A DNA stretch of 64,000 nucleotides from an uncultured Bacteroidia bacterium (GTDB taxonomy: Bacteria; Bacteroidota; Bacteroidia; Bacteroidales; UBA932). The stretch's first letter is position 1, and the number at the start of each line of letters is the position of its first letter. The stretch spans positions 1 to 64,000 of the forward strand of contig CACZUR010000018.1 in the NCBI GenBank assembly GCA_902784435.1, given 5' to 3'. The notes under the pieces are model-generated. The model made no database searches. It had not been told where the DNA came from and saw only the letters and a list, made by a program, of their open reading frames with translations. The position numbers and the translations under genes were made by a program. This document shows positions 43,511 to 51,208 of this stretch, piece after piece.

Positions 43511-45649
43511 ATGAAAGCTTACACTACAAAAAACATCCGCAACATCGTTCTCATCGGCGCCCCGCGTTCCGGTAAAACCACTCTGTCCGAGGCTATGCTC
43601 TTCGAAGGCAAGGTCATCGACCGCCGCGGCAGCGTAGAAGACAAGAACACCGTTTCGGATAACACCGAATTCGAGCAGACCAACCAGAAGTCCATCAACG
43701 CCACGCCCCTGTACGGAGAGTTCGGCGGCTGCAAGATCAACTTCATCGATGCTCCCGGTTCGGACGATTTCTCCGGCGGAGCCCTGAGCGCCTTCAAGGT
43801 GGTCGAGGCTGCCGTGATGGTCATGAACGGCACTGCCGGCATCGAGGTGGGAACCTCCCTGTTCGGCCGTTACGCAGACCAGTACGGCATTCCCATGGTC
43901 ATCGCCGTGAACCAGCTGGACCACGATAAGGCCAACTGGGACGGTGTGCGTGCCGCCATCGCCGAGGAATTCGGCAAGAAAGCCGCCCTGTGCCAGTTTC
44001 CGGTGAACCCCGGTCCCGGCCTGGAAGGCGTTGTGGACGTGATCACCATGAAGTTCTACAACACGAAGAACGAGGAGCAGGACATCCCTGCCGCCTATGC
44101 CGACGAAGCCGAGGAACTGCGCGCCGAACTCATGGAGAAGGCCGCCGAAGGTTCCGACGAGCTCATGGAGAAGTTCTTCGAGACCATGGAGCTGAGCACC
44201 GACGAAATCCGCGAAGGCCTGCGCCTGGGCCTGCAGAAGGGAGAGACCATCCCCGTGTTCTGCGTGGCTGCCAAGGAGAACATCGGCACCAAGCGTCTGA
44301 TGGAATTCATCGTGAACGTAGTTCCTTCCCCGGAAGGCAAGGAAGAAGCCACCGTGGACGGCGGCACCATCAAGTGCGACCCTGCCGGTCCCGTTTCCCT
44401 GTTCATCTTCAAGACCAGCGTGGAACAGCACCTGGGCGAAGTTTCCTACTTCAAGGTCATGAGCGGTACCCTCAACGAGGGCGCAGACCTGGTGAATCCG
44501 GAAACCGGCAACGGAGAGCGCCTGAGCGCCATCTACGCCGTGGCCGGCTCCAAGAAGGAAAAGGTTCCCTCCATCAGCGCCGGTGACATCGGCTGCGCCA
44601 TGAAGCTCAAGGCCGGCAAGACGGACGTCACCCTGGCCGTGGCCGGACAGGAAGCCATCAAGCACATGGTATTCCCGGACGCCAAGTACCGCTGCGCCGT
44701 GAAGGCCGTGGACAAGAACGACGAAGCCAAGGTGGGCGACGCCCTGAACAAGATTGCCGCACAGGATCCCACCATCGGCGTGGAATATTCCAAGGAACTG
44801 CGCCAGACCATCCTCACCGGCATGGGCGAACAGCACATCAACTATGTGAAGTGGAGAGTGACCAACGAGTTCAAGCAGAACATCGAACTCTACGCTCCCA
44901 AGGTGCCCTACCGCGAAACCATCACCAAGATTGCCACGGCCCAGTACCGTCACAAGAAACAGTCCGGCGGCGCCGGTCAGTTCGGTGAGGTCCACCTGCT
45001 GGTATGCCCCTACGTGGAAGGTCAGGAAGCTCCCAAGAACTTCAAGATCGACGGCAAGGATGTGGTGTTCAACTTCAAGAGCCAGGACATCACGGATCTG
45101 GAGTGGGGCGGCAAGCTGGAATTCTACAACTGCGTGGTGGGTGGTTCCATCGACCTCAGCTTCATGCCCGCCATCCTGAAGGGTATCAAGAGCAAGATGG
45201 AAGAAGGCCCGCTTACCGGTTCCTACGCCCGCGACATCCGCGTGTATGTGTACGACGGTAAGATGCACCCGGTAGACTCCAAGGAAATCGCCTTCATCAT
45301 CGCCGGCCGCAACGCCTTCAAGGAGGCCTTCCGCAACGCCGGTCCCAAGATCCTGGAACCCATCTACAACGTGGACATCATCACCCCCAACGAGTATGTA
45401 GGCCCCTGCATGAGTGACCTCAACACCCGTCGCGGCATGATCATGAACCAGGATATGGACAAGGGCTTCACCGTGCTGCACGCCCGCGTGCCGCTCGCAG
45501 AGCTCTACCGCTACTCCACCATCCTGAGCTCCCTCACCGGCGGCTCCGCCACCTTCTCCATGAAGTTCGCAGAGTACGTACAGGTTCCGGCCGAAGTCCA
45601 GACCAAGCTGCTGGCAGAATACGCTGCCCAGGAGCAGGAAGAGGACTAA
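43511..45649 (+). CDS. fusA2: EF-G paralogue of the EF-G2 type (atypical GTPase)
   Basis: A 712-residue, five-domain translation elongation factor G homologue. G1 (residues 16-23, GAPRSGKT) has Arg19 where EF-G has the conserved Asp. The switch II motif is DAPGSDDF at 80-87 instead of DTPGHVDF, so the GTP-activating His is Ser84. G4 is NQLD (134-137) instead of NKxD. Domains IV and V are well kept (PYRETITKIA, QSGGAGQFGEVHL, RRGMIMNQDMDKGFTVLHARVPLAELYRYSTILSSLTGG). This pattern fits the Bacteroides EF-G2 group, reported to work in translation without GTPase activity. A terminator follows. Confidence 0.9.
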   Translation: MKAYTTKNIRNIVLIGAPRSGKTTLSEAMLFEGKVIDRRGSVEDKNTVSDNTEFEQTNQKSINATPLYGEFGGCKINFIDAPGSDDFSGGALSAFKVVEAAVMVMNGTAGIEVGTSLFGRYADQYGIPMVIAVNQLDHDKANWDGVRAAIAEEFGKKAALCQFPVNPGPGLEGVVDVITMKFYNTKNEEQDIPAAYADEAEELRAELMEKAAEGSDELMEKFFETMELSTDEIREGLRLGLQKGETIPVFCVAAKENIGTKRLMEFIVNVVPSPEGKEEATVDGGTIKCDPAGPVSLFIFKTSVEQHLGEVSYFKVMSGTLNEGADLVNPETGNGERLSAIYAVAGSKKEKVPSISAGDIGCAMKLKAGKTDVTLAVAGQEAIKHMVFPDAKYRCAVKAVDKNDEAKVGDALNKIAAQDPTIGVEYSKELRQTILTGMGEQHINYVKWRVTNEFKQNIELYAPKVPYRETITKIATAQYRHKKQSGGAGQFGEVHLLVCPYVEGQEAPKNFKIDGKDVVFNFKSQDITDLEWGGKLEFYNCVVGGSIDLSFMPAILKGIKSKMEEGPLTGSYARDIRVYVYDGKMHPVDSKEIAFIIAGRNAFKEAFRNAGPKILEPIYNVDIITPNEYVGPCMSDLNTRRGMIMNQDMDKGFTVLHARVPLAELYRYSTILSSLTGGSATFSMKFAEYVQVPAEVQTKLLAEYAAQEQEED

Positions 45650-47862
45650 TCGCTCAAGGAATACGGTTTGTCAGCCTTCCCGAGACCACGGTTTCGGGAA
45701 GGCTTTTTGGATAGGGTGAAGCGCAGGCGGGCGCCGTTCACAAGGTCTTCGTGCCGGAGATAATTCCGGGTCCAGGGGCGGCCGTTCAGCGTCAGTTTCT
45801 CTACATAGACGTTCTCCGGGCCGTTTCCCGGGGCCTCGATGCGCACATCGCCGCCGGGCAGGTGCAGCATCGCTTTTTCGAAGAGCGGAGAGCCCAGGGC
45901 ATACTCCCCGGACCCCGGGCATACCGGATAAAAGCCCAGGGCGGAGAAAACGTACCAGGCCGATGTCTGGCCGTTGTCCTCGTCGCCGCAGTAACCGTCG
46001 GCCCAGGGGCCGTAGAATTTCTCCATGACCTCGCGTACGCGGGCCTGCGTCTTCCAGGGCTGGCTGCACCAGTCATAGAGGTACAGCATGTGCTGGATGG
46101 GCTGGTTGCCATGGGCGTAATTGCCCATGCCCATCACCGTCATCTCGATGATTTCGTGGATGGGACCGCCATAGTAGGAGTCGTCGTACTTGGGCGGCAT
46201 CACAAAGACGGTGTCCAGCCGGGCGGCAAAGGCCTCTTCCCCGCCCATCAGGTCCATGAGCCCCTGCACATCGTGAAACACGCTCCAGGTGTAATGCAGG
46301 GCATTTCCTTCGGTGAAATCGCCGCCCCACTTGAGCGGAGAGAAGGGGCGGGAGAAGTGGCCGTCGGCCCGGCGTCCGTTCATGAGCCGATGGGCCGGAT
46401 CAAACACCTGCCGGTAGTTGAGGGCCGCTTTCCGGTAAGGCGCCAGCGCTTCTTCGGGCTTTCCCAAAGCCTGCCCCAGCCGCCAGATGCACCAGTCGTC
46501 GTAGGCGTATTCCAGCGTGCGGGCGGCATTCTCGCGGATGCCCACGTCGCAGGGCACATAGCCCAGGGAGTCGTAATACTCCCAGCCCAGGCGGCCGGAA
46601 GAGGGCACGGAAGGATGTACTGAGTGGGCGCCGCGGGTCACGGCTTCCCACAGTTTCTCCACGTCATGGCCGCGGATGCCCTTGAGATAGGCGTCGGCCA
46701 CCACGGAGGCGCTGTTGTTCCCCACCATGCAGTTCCGGTGCCCCGGCGAGGCCCATTCCGGCAGGAACCCGCTTTCCAGGTAGTCGTTCACCAGCCCTTC
46801 CTGCACCCGGGCCGATGTTTCCGGATACACCAGGTTCATGAGCGGGAACAGGGCGCGGAAGGTGTCCCAGAAGCCGGTGTCGGTGAAGAAATACCCCTTT
46901 TCTATGCGGCCGCTGTGCGGGCTGTAATGGACCCGCTCCCCGGCGGCATCCACTTCCGACAGGTCCCGCGGGAACAGGAGGGCGCGGTACAGGCAGCTGT
47001 AGAAAGTGCGCAGGTGGTCCAGGTTCTGATCCTGCACCTCGATGCGGCCCAATGTGGCATTCCACTGCTCCCGAGCGGCGTTTTTCACCTGGTCAAAGCC
47101 CCCCTGGAGCTCCTGCAGGTTCCGCTCTGCCTGTTCGGCGGAGATAAAGGACGAGGCCACCTGCAGGTTCACCTGCTGGCCCCGGAGGGTCCGGAAGCCC
47201 ACCAGCGCCACATCCTCCCTGGCCGGGCAGGCCTCGAAGGGGGTGTCGGAGCGCACGATGAACCAGTTGCGGAAGCCCTCGGCCACCCCGCCGTGGTTGT
47301 GGACGGTGTAACCGGCCAGGGTATGGGCGTCTACCAGCGCCACCTGCCCGCCCTCGAAGGCATCCACCACCAGGTAGGACTGCCCCTCGGGGTAGGTGAG
47401 GCGGAAGGCCGCGGCATGGGCCGTGGGCGTGAGCTCCGCCGTGACGTCATGGTCGGCCAGATACACGCTGTAATAGTAAGGCGTGGCGGTTTCCGCCTTG
47501 TGGGAGAACCAGCTGGCGCGGCCCTCCTGGTCATAGACCGGCCCCGTGGTGACGGGCATGAGGGAGAAGGCGCCGTAGTCGTTGATCCAGGGACTGGGCT
47601 GATGCGTCTGCTTGAGGCCGCGGATGTGCGTAGCGTCGTAGCGGTAGGTCCATCCGTCGCCGTTCACTCCCGTCTGCGGGGTCCAGAAATGCGCGCCCCA
47701 GGGAACGGCCACCGCCGGATAGGTGTTGCCGGTGGAAAGCCGGAACGTGGACAGGGTGCCCGCGAGGGGATTCACATAATCCACAGGCTCTGCCGTCGGG
47801 GTGGGGGCGGCGCAGGAAAAGAGGGCTCCGAGAGCCAGGATAAGCGGGAGAAGGCGTTTCAT
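45646..47862 (-). CDS. GH92-family glycosidase (alpha-mannosidase type), lipoprotein
   Basis: A 738-residue lipoprotein (LGALFSC, Cys about 17). The N-terminal beta-sandwich (YVNPLAGT, NTYPAVAVPWG) and the alpha/alpha catalytic domain are complete: GYFFTDTGFWDTFRALFPL, VVADAYLKGIRG, EGNALHYTWSVFHDVQGLMDLMGG and GYCGDEDNGQTSAWYVFSALGFYPVCPGSGEY. GH92 enzymes are Ca2+-dependent exo-alpha-mannosidases that trim host or fungal mannans. ATG 47862 begins the lipoprotein signal. About 12 residues beyond the usual family end are encoded by the EF-G2 terminator, and the two stop codons overlap. Confidence 0.93.
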   Translation of the reverse strand: MKRLLPLILALGALFSCAAPTPTAEPVDYVNPLAGTLSTFRLSTGNTYPAVAVPWGAHFWTPQTGVNGDGWTYRYDATHIRGLKQTHQPSPWINDYGAFSLMPVTTGPVYDQEGRASWFSHKAETATPYYYSVYLADHDVTAELTPTAHAAAFRLTYPEGQSYLVVDAFEGGQVALVDAHTLAGYTVHNHGGVAEGFRNWFIVRSDTPFEACPAREDVALVGFRTLRGQQVNLQVASSFISAEQAERNLQELQGGFDQVKNAAREQWNATLGRIEVQDQNLDHLRTFYSCLYRALLFPRDLSEVDAAGERVHYSPHSGRIEKGYFFTDTGFWDTFRALFPLMNLVYPETSARVQEGLVNDYLESGFLPEWASPGHRNCMVGNNSASVVADAYLKGIRGHDVEKLWEAVTRGAHSVHPSVPSSGRLGWEYYDSLGYVPCDVGIRENAARTLEYAYDDWCIWRLGQALGKPEEALAPYRKAALNYRQVFDPAHRLMNGRRADGHFSRPFSPLKWGGDFTEGNALHYTWSVFHDVQGLMDLMGGEEAFAARLDTVFVMPPKYDDSYYGGPIHEIIEMTVMGMGNYAHGNQPIQHMLYLYDWCSQPWKTQARVREVMEKFYGPWADGYCGDEDNGQTSAWYVFSALGFYPVCPGSGEYALGSPLFEKAMLHLPGGDVRIEAPGNGPENVYVEKLTLNGRPWTRNYLRHEDLVNGARLRFTLSKKPSRNRGLGKADKPYSLSD
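45672..45708 (+). terminator. Intrinsic terminator overlapping the convergent GH92 coding end
   Basis: An 11-bp perfect stem (AGCCTTCCCGA at 45673-45683, TCGGGAAGGCT at 45694-45704) with a 10-nt loop and a T run. It ends the EF-G2 transcript but lies within the last codons of the convergent GH92 gene. Confidence 0.88.
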
Positions 47863-47897
47863 AGCGTGCATTTTCCCCGAAGGTACGAATAATTTCG

Positions 47898-49817
47898 TTA
47901 CCATGTATACTCCGCGGAAAGTTGCAGGCCGATTCCCGGCATGGGATAGCCCTGGACAATTTGGTAGGAGGTGTTGAACAGGTTGTCGCAGAGAAGCGCC
48001 AGGCGCCATTTCCGGAGGGCGGTGCATTGCAGGGCCAGGCTGCTGATGCTCCAGGGAGCCAGAGAATAGTCGGCCGTGTTGGCGCTGCGGGACCACCGGG
48101 TTCCGGTGAGGGTGGTACTCCAGGAAAGGGCCCAGTCCTTCCACCGGGCCGACACATCCGCGCTGCCGCTGTTGAGGGGAATGTAGGGAATCTGGTTTCC
48201 CCAGGTCTGGCTGCCCGGGGTGCTGTGGTCCAGGGCCTGCTGGAAGCAGTAGCGGAGCGTTCCCTCCACCGTCCAGGCCCCGCGCCGCCAGGTTCCGGAA
48301 GCCTTCACGTCCAGTCCCGTAATGTCCGCCAGGCCGATGTTGAGCATGGTCCAGCGGAACTGCGAAAGGGTGGGGATGGCCACAATCTTGTTGCTCACGC
48401 GGTTGTAGTACGGGCCAAGGCGGAGTTCCCCCCGGAAGGGACCCCGGCCGGCCTTCAGCCGCAGGTCCATGCCCGCCTGGAGCGCCTGCTCCGGCAGCAG
48501 GCTGGCATTGCCCATGAGGCTGTAATAGAGGTCGTTGAAGGAGGGAAGCCTGTAGGAGCGCTTCAGGAAGGCATCGGCCTCCAGCCAGGGTAGCGGGGCC
48601 CAGAAAAGGCTCAGGGAAGGCATCCAGCTGTCCCGGTAAGTGTTTTCCCGGGTCCAGCCGCCGGCATCGGGCGTGTCGAACGTATCCCAGGCGCCTTGAT
48701 AAACGAGGTGCGCCGCCGCCCGGAAACGCTCCCACACCAGCCGTGTGGCCAGGGCGCCCGTGAACGTGGTCCGGCGCGGGGTCACGAACTGTCCCGAGTC
48801 GGCATCCAGGGCGTTCCGCTGCACGTCCGTACTCAGGTCTACGGACCAGGGACTGGACAGCACAAACGACTGGGCCAGCGACAGATACCCGGACTGCAGC
48901 CGGTAATGCAGGTTATAGGGCAGCGCCATGGGATTTTTTTCCGGATGGGTGTTGTAATGGGTGTAATTGTTGGCGTATTTCAGGCGGAGGGCCGTGCTGT
49001 AACGGGGGGTCCACTCCTGGGTCCAGCCACCCTGGACAAAGAGGTCCTGGTCGGCCTGGCGCTCGGCGCTGAAGGGGAAGGACGAGCCGCGGCGAATCAC
49101 CGGGCCGGGAAAGCCCCGCTCGGATCCGTAACTGTAAACGTGCGCCTGCCACTGCCCGCCTTTCACCCGGCCGAAGAGCTGCGCCTCCAGCCGCAGGCTG
49201 CGAATGTCGCCGTTTTCCCGTACCAGGGGCTGGTCGAAGCAGGAATAGGGGTACCGGCCCGACGAGTAAAGGAACGCTCCGGCCGTACGCAGCACCAGGG
49301 AAGGGCTCAGGCGACGGTCCCACTGCAGCCGGGGATTCACCGTGGCCAGGGAGCCGCCCTTCAGCCCCACCAGCCCGCCATTCCCATCCGGCACGGCAGT
49401 CTCCAGGTGCACGGAGGCTCCGGCCGCATACTCCTTGGCGGTTTGCAAACGACTGGTTTTCTGTCCGTTATAGAGCGATACCGTGCCCAGTCCCTCCGTT
49501 GAGAATCGCCCCAGGTCCACCTGCATGTTCTGGGCGTTGTCCACCTGGATGCCGTCCAGGAAAATGCCCACATGCTCGCTGCCCAGGCTGCGCACGTTCA
49601 CGGTCTTGAGCCCGCCGGCGCCGCCATAGTCCTTCACCTGCACACCGGTGAACCGGCGCAAGACGTCGGCCACCTGGGGCGGGGTGTACACCTGGGCGTC
49701 CAGGCGCACCGACTCCGTGGCCTTCACCACCGGCAACTCCTTCACGGCGAACACGGCGGCCGGCGCCAGGGTATCCGGCGCCTGCAGGAAGAGGGCTATG
49801 ACGGCCGCAAGAATCAC
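47898..49817 (-). CDS. btuB: TonB-dependent outer-membrane cobalamin receptor BtuB
   Basis: A 639-residue TonB-dependent receptor. A short signal sequence is followed by a TonB-box-like ELPVV, then the plug domain (QVADVLRRFTGVQVKDYGGAGGLKTVNVRSLGSEHVGIFLDGIQVDNAQNMQVDLGRF) and a 22-strand-type barrel ending in SAEYTW. The plug resembles BtuB and related small-ligand receptors. The cobalamin assignment comes from its 4-nt overlap with the upstream BtuG-like gene and the cobalamin riboswitch that precedes both. It imports vitamin B12 handed over by BtuG. Confidence 0.9.
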   Translation of the reverse strand: MILAAVIALFLQAPDTLAPAAVFAVKELPVVKATESVRLDAQVYTPPQVADVLRRFTGVQVKDYGGAGGLKTVNVRSLGSEHVGIFLDGIQVDNAQNMQVDLGRFSTEGLGTVSLYNGQKTSRLQTAKEYAAGASVHLETAVPDGNGGLVGLKGGSLATVNPRLQWDRRLSPSLVLRTAGAFLYSSGRYPYSCFDQPLVRENGDIRSLRLEAQLFGRVKGGQWQAHVYSYGSERGFPGPVIRRGSSFPFSAERQADQDLFVQGGWTQEWTPRYSTALRLKYANNYTHYNTHPEKNPMALPYNLHYRLQSGYLSLAQSFVLSSPWSVDLSTDVQRNALDADSGQFVTPRRTTFTGALATRLVWERFRAAAHLVYQGAWDTFDTPDAGGWTRENTYRDSWMPSLSLFWAPLPWLEADAFLKRSYRLPSFNDLYYSLMGNASLLPEQALQAGMDLRLKAGRGPFRGELRLGPYYNRVSNKIVAIPTLSQFRWTMLNIGLADITGLDVKASGTWRRGAWTVEGTLRYCFQQALDHSTPGSQTWGNQIPYIPLNSGSADVSARWKDWALSWSTTLTGTRWSRSANTADYSLAPWSISSLALQCTALRKWRLALLCDNLFNTSYQIVQGYPMPGIGLQLSAEYTW

Positions 49818-50959
49818 TTCCAGAGGGCAAAGTGACCGGGGCAGACACCCGCCGTCACGCTCCAGAGTTTCTTGCCCTTGTCATAACAGAGGACACTTCC
49901 GGGATTGAAAAAGTCATCGGCGTCGCCCACCAGGAAAGTATCGGCATCCAAGGCGTAAAGGCTGTACAGCGAGGTGACCGATACACTGAGGTTCCAATCG
50001 GCCTTGGTGCCGCCGGTAACGGAGAAGCCTTTGTACACATTGGGGACATTCCATTCATACTCGTTTTCGGAGCCGATGCAATAGAGGGTGTCGCCATAAA
50101 TGGCCGATACGCTCACGTAGTCGGATACTTTGGAGGCTTTCCCCGCCGCGTCAATCCGGTACAGGCCGGAGTGGATGTCACTGTAATTGCCCAGGGATGT
50201 CACGTAGATGTTGCCCTTGGTATCGGCATAGACGTTTTTGAGGTTTACCTGTACCTCGACGGTGCCTGTCAGCTTGAAAGAAGCCGCGTCGATGACGCTC
50301 ACGGTGTTGTCGTAGGAATACAGGGGCGGAAGCTGGCTGGAGATGCCGCCGGAATTGGCCACGTAGATTTTCCCGCCGCTCACGGCCACGCCTTCGGGCT
50401 GGTAGCCCACTTCCACAGTGCCTTCCACTTTGTAAGTGCTCAGGTTGATGCGGTACAGCCGCCCCTTGGGATTGGCGGAATCCACCACGTCGTAGCCTTC
50501 ATAGGAGGCAAAAGCGCCCGCCCAGGAGGTTACGTAGGCATATTGTCCATCGAAGGCGATGTTTCTGGGCGTAGGAATTTCGATGACGGCCATTTCCGTT
50601 TCATCGGCCGCGGAAACCACTTCCACCAGGCCGGAATTGTTGATGACCATCCAGACTTCATCTCCGTGAACGGCAATATCGTTGCCCACATCTCCGAGAC
50701 CGGCCGATGCCCCGGGATTCATCTTCTTGAAGGCGCCGGTAATGTACATGCCGTCGCTCATGCGCAGGAAATCCAGGGTGGCGTTGTTGGCGCCCATACT
50801 GCCCTCGTTGAGAACGAAAATCTTCCGTGCCGCGCCGGAGAAAGCTTCCACGGCCACTTTTTTCCCCTCCAGGGTGGCATCTTTTGCCGGGGTAGGGGCT
50901 TTCTGGCATGCCACCACCGTGAGCACGCCAAGGGAGAAAAGCATCAGAGCTTTTTTCAT
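49814..50959 (-). CDS. btuG: BtuG-like surface cobalamin-binding lipoprotein (beta-propeller)
   Basis: A 381-residue lipoprotein (lipobox TVVACQK, Cys18) predicted to fold as a seven-blade propeller: repeated strand blocks such as KIFVLNEGSMGANNATLDFL, GNDIAVHGDEVWMVINNSGLVEVV, RNIAFDGQYAYVTSW and GVAVSGGKIYVANSG. This is the YncE/DUF5074-like form. In Bacteroides, BtuG caps BtuB and binds B12 at very high affinity. It is the first gene after the riboswitch and is translationally coupled to btuB. Confidence 0.9.
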   Translation of the reverse strand: MKKALMLFSLGVLTVVACQKAPTPAKDATLEGKKVAVEAFSGAARKIFVLNEGSMGANNATLDFLRMSDGMYITGAFKKMNPGASAGLGDVGNDIAVHGDEVWMVINNSGLVEVVSAADETEMAVIEIPTPRNIAFDGQYAYVTSWAGAFASYEGYDVVDSANPKGRLYRINLSTYKVEGTVEVGYQPEGVAVSGGKIYVANSGGISSQLPPLYSYDNTVSVIDAASFKLTGTVEVQVNLKNVYADTKGNIYVTSLGNYSDIHSGLYRIDAAGKASKVSDYVSVSAIYGDTLYCIGSENEYEWNVPNVYKGFSVTGGTKADWNLSVSVTSLYSLYALDADTFLVGDADDFFNPGSVLCYDKGKKLWSVTAGVCPGHFALWK

Positions 50960-51009
50960 AAAAACAGGTATTTACGTTAGCGCACCGGCTTGTCCCCGAG
51001 CACGGATGC

Positions 51010-51170
51010 ATAACTGGATTCAGGCAGGTCTTCTGACTTCTCCCGGCTCCGGCCTTCTCGGGGAGATTCCCAATGGCAATTCGTGGAGCCGATAACGGAT
51101 GACACAGCTGCGGGCACAGTTCCGGTTTCCCACCGGCTTCCCTGTTGGGCCCCTGGGGGCACCTGGATCT
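51010..51170 (-). promoter_or_regulatory. Cobalamin riboswitch
   Basis: On the minus strand, from about 51170 downward, it shows the B12 riboswitch landmarks in order: AGGTGCC, AACAGGGAAGCCGGTG, GGAACTGTGCCCGCAGCTGT, and the B12 box GAAGTCAGAAGACCTGCC near 51022-51042. The leader to the btuG ATG (50959) has no U-rich terminator, so control is probably at translation. B12 binding would lower expression of btuG-btuB. Confidence 0.92.
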
Positions 51171-51175
51171 GTGGG

Positions 51176-51183
51176 CAAAGATA
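51176..51183 (-). promoter_or_regulatory. -7 box of the riboswitch-btuG-btuB transcript
   Basis: The minus strand reads TATCTTTG just upstream of the riboswitch aptamer, in the short gap after the transglutaminase-like gene. Confidence 0.6.
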
Positions 51184-51208
51184 CAATAAAAAACGATTCC
51201 CGGAAAGG

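Noticed and set aside
47863-48735. Upstream extension of the GH92 frame into btuB
   Set aside because: The extension is antisense-like shadow of the receptor gene; the lipoprotein signal begins at 47862.
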